This document shows, one piece after another, positions 1 to 6,875 of a stretch of 50,596 bases of DNA. The DNA comes from an uncultured Leptotrichia sp. (GTDB lineage: Bacteria > Fusobacteriota > Fusobacteriia > Fusobacteriales > Leptotrichiaceae), in the NCBI GenBank assembly GCA_937925095.1, contig CALEXX010000021.1:1-50596 (forward strand), in the 5' to 3' direction. Every line of letters begins with the position of its first letter. The first letter of the stretch is position 1. The notes under the pieces are model-generated. The model searched no databases. It was given only the letters and a program-made list of their open reading frames with translations, and was not told the origin of the DNA. Both the position numbers and the translations under genes were made by a program.

Positions 1-315
1 TTAATTTTTGCTTTGTGGCATAGATATTTTATACAAAAAATTTATACTTTTATATTAGGAGTATTTCTTGGAAATGTAAAGGATAAGAAGGGAAATATAT
101 GGTTATGTATATATTTACATATGCTGTTCAATATAACAGGAATTTATTTAAAAGATTTTTATCTTGGATTTATAGATAGTATTATTAAAGTGTTAAATAT
201 GGAAAATAATTTATTATTTATGACAATAGTCCTTATAATAATGTTTATTTTGCATACTGTAGGCTTTATCTGGAGTTTAAAAAAGATTGGAAAAGGATTT
301 TATAAATTATTTTAA
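1..315 (+). CDS. C-terminal part of a CPBP-type intramembrane protease (partial)
   Basis: The reading frame is open to the window edge, so this is the 3' part of a longer gene; the first codons read LIFALWHRYF without a start. The visible part has a F-x-L-x-H motif, a hydrophobic helix with G-V-F-L-G, the segment I-x-L-H-M-L-F-N, and one more membrane helix near the end. These resemble the last two conserved motifs (FxxxH and HxxxN/D) of the CPBP (Abi, CAAX-processing-like) membrane protease family. Such proteins often serve in bacteriocin self-immunity, which would suit the toxin/immunity region that follows, but that link is inference. The family call rests on about 100 residues only. Confidence 0.6.
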   Translation, partial: LIFALWHRYFIQKIYTFILGVFLGNVKDKKGNIWLCIYLHMLFNITGIYLKDFYLGFIDSIIKVLNMENNLLFMTIVLIIMFILHTVGFIWSLKKIGKGFYKLF

Positions 316-358
316 TTTATAGTACACTAAATAATATACGACAGGAAGGAGAATAAAA

Positions 359-1333
359 ATGAAGAATAATCTATTTGTAAAAATTATTTTAATTTTTATT
401 GTTGCTGCTCTCATTTCAATAATTGCTATAAAAAATTTGATAAATGTAAAATATAGGGAATCAGTTGTTGATGAATTAAAAAAAATACATATTATAGAAG
501 TTTATCTTAAAGAAAATAATAAGGAGCAAGAATTAGAAATTTTACATAATGGCATGATGATAGATAATATTTCAGAAAAAATTTCAGGATTAGGATATAA
601 AAATAAAAATATTATTTTACATAAAATTGAATATGTAAATAATAAAGATAATAAAGATATTAAAGATTTGGAAAGTATAATTATATATTACTCTTTAGAT
701 ACACACAAAAAACAGGAATATTCTCTGCCGACAATCCGTAATGTTATGAGTAATGATGCAAATAGATACTATATTTATGATGGAGAAATCTACATTTTAA
801 AAAAATCTAAACAAAATGCTTCAATGCTAGATATTTATAGATATAATTTAAATGACAAAACAGAATTAAAAATTATAGAAAATGTGGATATTTATAATGG
901 TTTTCCATTAATAAAAGATAATAATATTTTTTTTACAAGAAATCATGAAATACATAGATACGATTTTACCACTCATAATGAAGAAAATTTAAATATTACA
1001 GGAGAAAATTCGTTTGATTATGATAATGACATTCTTTATTATATGATTTCCTTATCAGGTGAGATAAGAACACTAAATTTGAAAACACAAAAATCAGAAA
1101 GATTGTATAAAAATAAAAAATTAGAAAAAAGTTTTATTTCCGACTCTACCCTAAAAATAAACGATGATTTATATTTAATGAAAGTAATAACGGGAGATGC
1201 TAAGAATGAAGTATGTAACTTTTATATATATGATAAAAAGAAAAATAAATTAACAAATTATGAGGATATAAGAAAAAATTTAGGTGGGAGAAAAGACAAG
1301 GATTTAAAAGATATATTTATTTATAAAGAATAA
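359..1333 (+). CDS. Membrane-anchored or secreted protein of unknown function
   Basis: A 324-residue protein starts at an ATG with a good ribosome binding site (AGGAAGGAG about 7 bases upstream). Residues 7-28 form one hydrophobic helix, so it is probably exported and held in the cytoplasmic membrane or released. The rest is polar, rich in Asn, Lys, Ile and Tyr, with short repeating units of the type DNxIYYxxxxxxxIYRYxL, as in beta-propeller proteins related to DUF5050/TolB folds. No catalytic motif is recognisable. The stop codon touches the IS-like sequence that begins at 1334, so the natural C-terminus could have been altered there. I do not recognise the family. Confidence 0.6.
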   Translation: MKNNLFVKIILIFIVAALISIIAIKNLINVKYRESVVDELKKIHIIEVYLKENNKEQELEILHNGMMIDNISEKISGLGYKNKNIILHKIEYVNNKDNKDIKDLESIIIYYSLDTHKKQEYSLPTIRNVMSNDANRYYIYDGEIYILKKSKQNASMLDIYRYNLNDKTELKIIENVDIYNGFPLIKDNNIFFTRNHEIHRYDFTTHNEENLNITGENSFDYDNDILYYMISLSGEIRTLNLKTQKSERLYKNKKLEKSFISDSTLKINDDLYLMKVITGDAKNEVCNFYIYDKKKNKLTNYEDIRKNLGGRKDKDLKDIFIYKE

Positions 1334-1365
1334 TGTACTGTAACCAAAATCTTGGACACAAGATT
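1334..1365. mobile_element. IS3-family-like terminus remnant
   Basis: This stretch begins TGTACT, has CCAAAA in the middle and ends TTGGACACAAGATT. Without gaps it matches 26 of 32 bases of the complementary strand of 42747-42792. That pattern resembles terminal repeats of IS3-family (IS150 group) elements. No transposase lies next to it. It overlaps the first codons of the following toxin remnant, so it may be a scar at the recombination edge. The pairwise match is seen directly; the IS family name is from memory of typical ends. Confidence 0.45.
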
Positions 1366-1670
1366 ACTTTAAGGCAAAAACAGGTACGGTAACAAGTGTA
1401 AAATCAATAAACTTGGATGCAAAAACTTATCAGAGCGGTTCAGGATTGTCAAGCAAGATAAAAAGTGATATAGGAGCTACTTTAGACTTTAATGAATATT
1501 ATTTAAATGGCAATTATTTAAATTCACTAAATATAAATAAGAGAGTAGTAAATGTAGTGATAAATGATAAACCGTTAAATCAATCTCAAATAGAAAACTT
1601 TAAAAAAGCGATAGATTTTGGAAGACTGAATAATGTAGAGGTAAAAATAACTATAAATGGAGGTAAATGA
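1344..1670 (+). pseudogene. Orphan CdiA-type toxin C-terminal domain, no start (copy A1)
   Basis: The frame follows an in-frame stop at 1341-1343 and gives about 108 residues beginning PKSWTQDYFKAKTGTVTSVK and ending VEVKITINGGK. The pattern T-G-x-V-T-S-V-K-S-I, then A-K-T-Y-Q, then a tail with PLNQSQIENFKKAIDFG, is that of the C-terminal nuclease domains of contact-dependent inhibition proteins of the CdiA_C type. There is no signal peptide, no filamentous haemagglutinin part and no credible start before the domain (the ATG-like TTG at 1413 is inside it). I read it as a displaced toxin tip kept beside its immunity gene. Whether any active toxin is made is unknown. The exact toxin subfamily is uncertain. 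Confidence 0.6.
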
Positions 1671-1674
1671 TACA

Positions 1675-2148
1675 ATGATATTAACAGTAATACATAAAGA
1701 AAAAAAAGAAAAGGATTATAGAATGATAATAGTACCAAGTGGAAAAAGTAAGATAGGAATAGGACAAATGAAAGATTATGGAATAATATCATATTTAGGA
1801 AAAGGAGAAGAAGAAAAAATAGGAGAGCTTGTATTATGGGCATTGAAACAAAGTGATAACATAAAAATAGAAAATGCTTCAGAAGTAAAATTTGAAAAGA
1901 AATATTCAAATGCTTCTTCTTATTCTAAATTTTCTAGTATGTATAATTTAATAAGCTTTAGTTTGAATGAGAATAAATATAAATTAAGATTAAGTGCTAA
2001 AGACGGAGCAGGATATTCAGAATTTAGAGATGAAAAAGGAAAAATGTATGAAGTAGAATTTAATGAAAAGCCGTCAGCTCTTGAACTGGGAACAAAGATA
2101 ATGGAAATGTTTGAATTTAAGGAAAAATATGACGGAGATTTTGAATAA
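1675..2148 (+). CDS. Probable immunity protein for the adjacent CdiA-type toxin tail (copy 1)
   Basis: A 157-residue soluble protein. I chose the ATG at 1675 because GGAGG lies 11 bases upstream and the N-terminus then matches the paralogue at 2473; an ATG at 1657 overlaps that Shine-Dalgarno. It has no membrane helix or signal. Conserved blocks shared with the paralogue are KEKKEKD-(Y/F)-RMII, KDYGIISYLG, IGELVLWAL, YSNASSYSKF, KYKLRLSAKDG and the C-terminal block LELGTKIMEMFEF. It sits directly after the toxin remnant, the usual order for cdiA-CT and cdiI. Function as antitoxin is inferred from context and gene size; I do not recognise the fold. Confidence 0.55.
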   Translation: MILTVIHKEKKEKDYRMIIVPSGKSKIGIGQMKDYGIISYLGKGEEEKIGELVLWALKQSDNIKIENASEVKFEKKYSNASSYSKFSSMYNLISFSLNENKYKLRLSAKDGAGYSEFRDEKGKMYEVEFNEKPSALELGTKIMEMFEFKEKYDGDFE

Positions 2149-2199
2149 ATTTTTTAATATTTCAGAACGATTTTTAGTAGAAGAGAATAAGCTCAACAT

Positions 2200-2351
2200 T
2201 CAAATTATTTCAATGAAAAAATATGGGAATGAGCGTAAAGAAAAATCACTGTTTGAACGAAGTGAGTTTGTGATTTTTTAGTGAATGAAATATTTTTGAA
2301 TAAGAAATAATTTGAGTTGGACAATTTTTGTCCACTTTTTTGAAAAAGTGG
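2200..2351. repeat. Nested inverted-repeat spacer between toxin/immunity units
   Basis: The 324-base gap 2149-2472 holds this structure plus the second toxin tail. TCAAATTATTTC at 2200-2211 pairs with GAAATAATTTGA at 2304-2315. Inside, AAAAATCAC at 2241-2249 pairs with GTGATTTTT at 2270-2278. Just downstream TGGACA/TGTCCA (2318-2334) and CCACTTTTT/AAAAAGTGG (2332-2351) form two hairpins that share TCCA and cannot both form. Such units could be recombination or termination signals between modules. Confidence 0.6.
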
Positions 2352-2359
2352 GAAGATTA

Positions 2360-2470
2360 AATGATGATAGACCATTAAATCAATCGCAGATGGAAAACTT
2401 TAAAAAAGCAGTGGACTACGGAAGATTAAACAATGTAGAAATAAAAGTAACTATAAATGGAGGTAAGTAA
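2360..2470 (+). pseudogene. Second CdiA-type toxin tail fragment (copy A2)
   Basis: Only the last 36 or so residues survive: NDDRPLNQSQ through the end VTINGGK. They are nearly the same as the end of copy A1 (PLNQSQIENFKKAIDFGRLNNVEVKITINGGK with a few changes). The upstream part of the toxin is missing and is replaced by the hairpin spacer. Homology with copy A1 begins abruptly at about 2360, which marks a recombination edge. The stop codon precedes the second immunity gene by 2 bases. Confidence 0.65.
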
Positions 2471-2472
2471 GA

Positions 2473-2949
2473 GTGATAGTATCAGTGAGCATATACAAAG
2501 AAAAAAAAGAAAAAGACTTTAGAATGATAATACTGCCAAGTGGAAGAAGTGAAATAGGATTAATACAGACAAAAGATTATGGAATAATATCATATTTAGG
2601 TAGAGGAGAAGAAAAAAAGATAGGAGAGCTTGTACTGTGGGCATTAGAACAAAGTGATAATAAAAAAATATTAAATTATTCAAAAGAGAAGATAGAGAAA
2701 ATGTATTCAAATGCTTCTTCCTATTCAAAATTTACAAGAACATACAATGCCATAGGTTTTAGTTTAGATAAAGGAAAATATAAATTAAGGTTAAGCGCTA
2801 AAGACGGAGTAGGATATTCTGAATTTAGGGACGCAGAGGGTAATATGTATGAAATAGAATTTGATGAAAAACCCGAAGCCCTTGAATTAGGAACAAAGAT
2901 AATGGAAATGTTTGAATTTAAGGAAAAATATGACGGAGATTTTGAATAA
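2473..2949 (+). CDS. Probable immunity protein, paralogue (copy 2)
   Basis: A 158-residue protein starting at GTG with GGAGG 9 bases upstream. It is a close relative of the protein at 1675-2148 along its full length; the last 60 bases of the two genes are identical or almost so, while the first halves differ more, especially around residues 65-80 and 90-100. As with copy 1, it follows a toxin tail. The pattern of identical 3' ends and divergent middles suggests gene conversion, or selection for different specificity. The role is inferred from context. Confidence 0.55.
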   Translation: MIVSVSIYKEKKEKDFRMIILPSGRSEIGLIQTKDYGIISYLGRGEEKKIGELVLWALEQSDNKKILNYSKEKIEKMYSNASSYSKFTRTYNAIGFSLDKGKYKLRLSAKDGVGYSEFRDAEGNMYEIEFDEKPEALELGTKIMEMFEFKEKYDGDFE

Positions 2950-3210
2950 GATGTTTTATTTAATCTGAATATTACAATAACAGTTGTGAAAACAGGGGAA
3001 TGGATTAAAAATTTATTAACAGGAAAAGAAACAGTAAAGTCTATGATAGAACAGGTATATGCCGTTAAAATACTTGCTGAAACAACTATTTATACAGAGC
3101 TGGTAGGATATCAAGGTGGGATGTATTTGGGTGGAATGGATAAAAAACAAGTATTTATTTTAGAACCATGGAAAGGTGGAGAAGTATTAAATAAAATATC
3201 AATAAAATAA
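2950..3210 (+). pseudogene. Toxin-tail fragment of a second family (copy B1)
   Basis: The frame is open directly after the stop of the preceding immunity gene; the first possible start is GTG at 2986, without a good ribosome binding site. The C-terminal 45 residues read YAVKILAETTIY, then GYQGGMYLGG, then QVFILEPW. They match copy B2 at 3546-3704. The compact Gly-rich end with Q-V-F-I-x-E-P-W looks like the tip of a polymorphic toxin; its chemistry is not recognised. The upstream part TGEWIKNLLTGKE could be a linker. I interpret it as the truncated end of a larger toxin. Confidence 0.5.
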
Positions 3211-3232
3211 AAAAATTGAAGGATTTGATAAA

Positions 3233-3541
3233 ATGTTTAATGAAATGGAAAAAACAGTAAAAAAATTATTGACAATAATAAAAAAAAATTATAATGGGTA
3301 TCCAAATGAAAAATTGATAATAAAGTTTTTGAGTAATATTATATATTTAATCGAAGATATAGAATTATCTGACGAAAAAAAAATAAGAGAAATAAAATAT
3401 AATATTAATAATTTATTTCCACCAAGAGAAGGACTAACAGAATATTATGTTTTTCTAGAAAATAGAAAAGAAATGATGATAGTTAATCAAGAAATCAAAA
3501 AATTGAGAGAGAATTTATACAGTTTATATAGAAAAATATAG
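3233..3541 (+). CDS. Probable small immunity protein for toxin family B
   Basis: A 102-residue, mostly helical, soluble protein with ATG start and GAAGGA about 9 bases upstream. It carries LSDEKKIREIKYNINNLF followed by PPREGLTEYYV. The same kind of FPPR-x-GL motif occurs, as I recall, in small proteins encoded next to polymorphic toxins in many Gram-negative bacteria. It lies between the two copies of toxin tail B, as an immunity gene would. Intact and probably expressed. Function inferred. Confidence 0.5.
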   Translation: MFNEMEKTVKKLLTIIKKNYNGYPNEKLIIKFLSNIIYLIEDIELSDEKKIREIKYNINNLFPPREGLTEYYVFLENRKEMMIVNQEIKKLRENLYSLYRKI

Positions 3542-3545
3542 AAAA

Positions 3546-3704
3546 AAATTATATGCAGTTAAAGTACCCGCAGGAACAGTTATATATGAAGGACCAGTAG
3601 GATATCAAAGTGGAATGTATTTGGGTGGAATGGAGATAGAACAAGTATTTATTCAAGAACCTTGGGAAATTCCAGGAGTAACTATAATGAAATATCCTAA
3701 ATAA
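3546..3704 (+). pseudogene. Toxin-tail fragment of a second family (copy B2)
   Basis: About 52 residues without a start: KLYAVKVPAGTVIYEGPVGY, then QSGMYLGGMEIEQVFI, then a tail with EPWEIPG. It aligns with the end of copy B1 (AVK-x-x-A-x-T-x-I-Y, GYQ-x-GMYLGGM, QVFI-x-EPW). The frame overlaps the 3' end of the immunity gene. It must be debris unless it is joined to an upstream toxin by recombination. After it comes a 9-codon stub (ATG at 3729, stop at 3756-3758) that may be the start of a lost gene. Confidence 0.55.
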
Positions 3705-3780
3705 TATTTTAAGAAAGGGAAAATAACATGAACAAATATTTAGAGTTAAAAAAATAAGGTTAGAAATAGAAGAGGAAAAA

Positions 3781-4031
3781 ATGAGAAAATATAAATTAAT
3801 ACTGGTAGTTTTTTAGTATTTTCATTGACTTTATTTTCTGAAAGCGAAAGTGGTAAGATACATTATTTTGAAAAAGTGACAGGTGAATATTATGATATAT
3901 TTGGAAATGTGGATGGTGGAGTCAGAGTTATATTAAATTCTAAAAGTGGTTTTGGACGCATTACATTAGCAGCAGAAAAATATATAAGAAATCATGAAGA
4001 AGAAATCATAAAAAACTTAGAGAAAAGATAA
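3781..4031 (+). pseudogene. Small exported protein gene broken by a one-base frameshift
   Basis: An ATG at 3781 with GAGGAAAAA in front begins MRKYKLILVVF, the start of a signal peptide, then meets a stop at 3814. If one T is added to the run of six T at 3809-3814 the frame continues LVFSLTLFSESESGK to the stop at 4031, giving a complete signal peptide and an 83-residue secreted protein. The mature part has IHYFEKVTGEYYDIFGN and a helical C-terminus. Either the gene is decayed, the T tract switches it on and off, or there is a sequencing error. Function unknown. Confidence 0.6.
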
Positions 4032-4057
4032 AATAACTTTGTAAAAAGAGGTGGATT

Positions 4058-4465
4058 ATGAAAATAATAGTAAAAAATAATATTTGGGCGAGATATGATT
4101 ACATTACTTTATGGATTGATGAAGAAGAATATCATTTAAAACCGGAATCAGAAATTTCTATTGAAGTTTTCAGTAATAAATTTTCTGTGGAATATTCATT
4201 ATTTTTTTCAAAAAGCAAAAAAATTTTTTTAGAATTTTCAGATAACGAAGAAGTATATTTAAGTTTAAATTATAATAAATATTTTATTTTATATTGTATA
4301 GGAGTTTTATCAGTTTTTTTATTGCTTGCTTCGTTGATGTTGTCAAGTATTATTTATCCTAATTTGAATACTATTAAGTTTTTTATATTTCCAATATACA
4401 TAATAATTTTTGGTTATTGGTACCTTTTTAAAAATACCAGTCTTATGGAGTTGATTATAGCTTAA
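4058..4465 (+). CDS. Small membrane protein of unknown function
   Basis: A 135-residue protein with an ATG start and AGAGGTGG about 8 bases upstream. Residues 1-85 are soluble and beta-rich; then there are two strong membrane helices at about 87-107 and 109-128. This layout (soluble domain followed by a two-helix hairpin) is common in immunity-type or orphan membrane proteins next to toxin loci, but no family is recognised. It is followed 18 bases later by another small membrane protein and is probably co-transcribed with it. Confidence 0.5.
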   Translation: MKIIVKNNIWARYDYITLWIDEEEYHLKPESEISIEVFSNKFSVEYSLFFSKSKKIFLEFSDNEEVYLSLNYNKYFILYCIGVLSVFLLLASLMLSSIIYPNLNTIKFFIFPIYIIIFGYWYLFKNTSLMELIIA

Positions 4466-4483
4466 AGTTTGAGGTGATAATTT

Positions 4484-4861
4484 ATGGAATATGTATTGTT
4501 TACAATAATTTATCTTTTAATATTTTTTTTGAAAGGTTGTTTATATTATAAAGTAGAAAACAGAAAAATATTGGTTTGTATATATGTGGTTGACATTATC
4601 GTGACATTTTACAAATTTCTATTATTTCCATTATCAGTTTTTATTTTGAAATTTGAAAACGATTTCAATATTTTCAAATTATTGATTTTGTTAATATGTT
4701 TAATAGTAAGTCTTTTAGGAATATATAAATTTTATCTAATTATAAAAAGAATAATAAATTTGACAAAAGTAAAAAAAGAAATAAATTTATTGTTGATTAC
4801 AGATATATTGTGGATAGTCTTTTACAATATTCTTATATTTATTGACAGTAAAATTTATTAA
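4484..4861 (+). CDS. Small polytopic membrane protein of unknown function
   Basis: A 125-residue very hydrophobic protein with four predicted membrane helices (about 2-20, 30-55, 66-86 and 100-120). GAGGTGATAATTT precedes the ATG. There are no charged catalytic motifs. It closes the accessory region; a hairpin terminator follows at 4931. Context suggests immunity or cargo of the toxin array, but nothing in the sequence proves it. Confidence 0.5.
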   Translation: MEYVLFTIIYLLIFFLKGCLYYKVENRKILVCIYVVDIIVTFYKFLLFPLSVFILKFENDFNIFKLLILLICLIVSLLGIYKFYLIIKRIINLTKVKKEINLLLITDILWIVFYNILIFIDSKIY

Positions 4862-4930
4862 TAACTAGAAAATTAATATTTAATACAATGATTATAAACA
4901 GAATGAAAATATAGTTATTGCATCACAAAT

Positions 4931-4973
4931 ACACACCTGACAGGAATATATCCCAAATCAAGTGTGTTTTTTA
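4931..4973 (+). terminator. Rho-independent terminator closing the accessory region
   Basis: ACACACCTGA at 4931-4940 pairs with TCAAGTGTGT at 4958-4967 (one mismatch) and is followed by a run of T. It separates the toxin/immunity region from the murQ operon. Confidence 0.65.
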
Positions 4974-4996
4974 TTTGGAAAATATTTTTCAGTTTC

Positions 4997-5046
4997 TGAA
5001 AATCATTTTCACAAATATTCCCTTTTAGCGAAAAGCGGGTTATAAT
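4997..5046 (+). promoter_or_regulatory. Likely murQ operon promoter with RpiR-type operator candidate
   Basis: TGAAAATCATTTTCA at 4997-5011 is a perfect palindrome with a 3-base centre, the form bound by many RpiR-family regulators. A consensus -10 box TATAAT lies at 5041-5046, 24 bases before the murQ ATG; the -35 region is weak. The palindrome would sit just upstream of or at the polymerase site. The regulator encoded second in the operon (5959-6798) is the natural candidate to bind it. Position and symmetry are seen; binding is inferred. Confidence 0.5.
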
Positions 5047-5069
5047 TATGTAGAGAGGAGTGATAAGTA

Positions 5070-5981
5070 ATGATTGATCTCAATAAACTTTCTACGGAAG
5101 AAAATAATCCAAACAGCAAAGATATTGAACTGCAGGATAGTTTTGAAATTATAAAAAGGATAAATGAAGAAGATAAAAAGGTTGCATTCTGTGTAGAAAA
5201 GGAACTGAAAAGCATTTCCAGCCTTATAGATGCCATATTATCAAATTACACAAAGGAAACAAGGATAATATATATAGGGGCTGGAACATCAGGAAGGCTC
5301 GGAATACTGGATGCTTCAGAATGTCCTCCGACATACGGAGTTTCCCATGAAAAGGTGCAGGGAATAATAGCCGGAGGAAATGAGGCAATATTCAGGGCAA
5401 AGGAAAATGCAGAAGACAGCACGGAACTGGGAAAAGAAGACCTGATAAATATAAATCTTACTAAAAATGATGTGGTTATAGGGCTTGCCGCATCAGGGAG
5501 AACTCCTTATGTTATGGGGGCTATAGAATATGCAAACAGCATAGGGGCAGTTACAGGAAGTATAACATGTTCAAAAAATTCTGACTTATCAAAAGTTAGC
5601 CAATATCCAATAGAAGTTATAGTAGGCCCTGAAATTGTTACAGGATCCACAAGAATGAAAGCAGGAACAGCACAGAAAATGATACTTAATATGATTTCAA
5701 CAGCTGTTATGATAAAAATAGGAAAAGTATTTTCAGGATATATGGTAGATGTTAAAACTTCAAATCAGAAATTAATAGAAAGAGCAAAAAGAATCATTAT
5801 GAAAACAACAAACAGTGATTATGAAAAAACATCAGAAGTACTGGAAAAAGCTTCAAATGATGTAAAAGCTGCAATAGCAATGATCCTGTTAAATATTGAC
5901 AAGGAAACAGCAACAGAAAAACTTGAAAAATATGACAACAATGTAGCGAGGTTAATTCATGAGTATTCTGATAAAACTTAG
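5070..5981 (+). CDS. murQ: N-acetylmuramic acid 6-phosphate etherase
   Basis: MurQ removes the lactyl ether from MurNAc 6-phosphate, giving GlcNAc 6-phosphate and D-lactate in the cytoplasm; it is the key step of MurNAc recycling. The 303-residue length is standard. The SIS fold carries GAGTSGRLG at 70-78, the catalytic-type Glu84 in ASECPP, a second conserved Glu near 115, and the family signature GPEIVTGSTRMKAGTAQK at 186-203. GAGAGGAG-type Shine-Dalgarno precedes the ATG. The 3' end overlaps the next gene by 23 bases, so the two are translationally coupled. This gene sets the theme of the whole operon. Confidence 0.97.
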   Translation: MIDLNKLSTEENNPNSKDIELQDSFEIIKRINEEDKKVAFCVEKELKSISSLIDAILSNYTKETRIIYIGAGTSGRLGILDASECPPTYGVSHEKVQGIIAGGNEAIFRAKENAEDSTELGKEDLININLTKNDVVIGLAASGRTPYVMGAIEYANSIGAVTGSITCSKNSDLSKVSQYPIEVIVGPEIVTGSTRMKAGTAQKMILNMISTAVMIKIGKVFSGYMVDVKTSNQKLIERAKRIIMKTTNSDYEKTSEVLEKASNDVKAAIAMILLNIDKETATEKLEKYDNNVARLIHEYSDKT

Positions 5982-6798
5982 AGAAAATAAGGATTTTACT
6001 GAAAATGAAGAATACATCGCCAAATATATAATAAAAAATTTCAGGAATATAAGGGAACTGGATACAAATATTATTTCTGCAAAAACATATACAAGTAATG
6101 CAAGTGTTACAAGAATGTGCCAGAAAATAGGATTCAGCGGATTTCAGGAATTTAAAATGAAAATGCTGGAAGAAGTTATCAATATGGAAAAGGAAGAAAT
6201 TAATTTTGATACTGGAGATATTGATAAAAGGGATGATACAAAAACTGTCATTGAAAAACTGACAAAACTTAGTATAAGTGCACTGAAGGAGACAAAACTT
6301 TTACAGGAAACTGAAATGATTAATATTGTAGCAGATTTAATAACAAAAAGTGATGTGCTGGATTTTTATGGGATAGGGGCTTCACATATTGTGTGTCTTG
6401 ATGCCCAGTATAAGTTCATGAGGGCAGGAAAAACTGTAAATGCTTTTGAAGGACCTGACCTGCAGCATGTACAGGCTATAAACAGTGACAGGAGTCATTT
6501 GGCAATACTGGTATCCTATTCTGGACTGACAAAGGAAATAATAGATATTGCTGAAATACTTCAGGATAAGGAAATTGATACTGTTTCAATCACAGGATAT
6601 GGAAATAATAAGCTTGTAAAGAAATGTAAATATAATCTCTATGTAACTTCAAGGGAAGCCCTTGTAAGAAGTGCGGCAATTTATTCGAGAATTTCCATGC
6701 TGAACTTAATAGATGTAATATATTTTACATATTATAATAAAAATTATGATTATGTTTCTGACAGAATAATTAAAACGAAAATAAATAAAGTCCAGTAA
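5959..6798 (+). CDS. murR: RpiR-family regulator, MurR-like
   Basis: A 279-residue transcription factor with an N-terminal RpiR helix-turn-helix (residues 1-75, with ASVTRMCQKIGFSGFQEFK) and a C-terminal SIS sugar-phosphate-binding domain (about 120-250, with LVSYSGLTKEIIDIAEI). Proteins of this type next to murQ sense MurNAc 6-phosphate and repress the operon until it is present. It overlaps murQ by 23 bases, so the regulator is made with the enzyme, giving autoregulation. The probable operator is the palindrome at 4997-5011. Family is certain; the MurR name follows from context. Confidence 0.85.
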   Translation: MSILIKLRENKDFTENEEYIAKYIIKNFRNIRELDTNIISAKTYTSNASVTRMCQKIGFSGFQEFKMKMLEEVINMEKEEINFDTGDIDKRDDTKTVIEKLTKLSISALKETKLLQETEMINIVADLITKSDVLDFYGIGASHIVCLDAQYKFMRAGKTVNAFEGPDLQHVQAINSDRSHLAILVSYSGLTKEIIDIAEILQDKEIDTVSITGYGNNKLVKKCKYNLYVTSREALVRSAAIYSRISMLNLIDVIYFTYYNKNYDYVSDRIIKTKINKVQ

Positions 6799-6875
6799 TT
6801 CTGATAAAAATTTATAGACAGTTAATATGAAAAACTGGGATAAAAGATATCCGTAAAAGAAGGAAAGGAAGATAA

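Noticed and set aside
1413..1670. TTG at 1413 as the real start of an 85-residue protein
   Set aside because: There is no Shine-Dalgarno, and the CdiA-type homology clearly extends upstream to about 1350.
1586..1909. A minus-strand frame across the toxin tail and immunity gene
   Set aside because: Phe/Leu-rich composition reflects the A-rich coding strand; a similar shadow occurs opposite the paralogue at 2519-2728.
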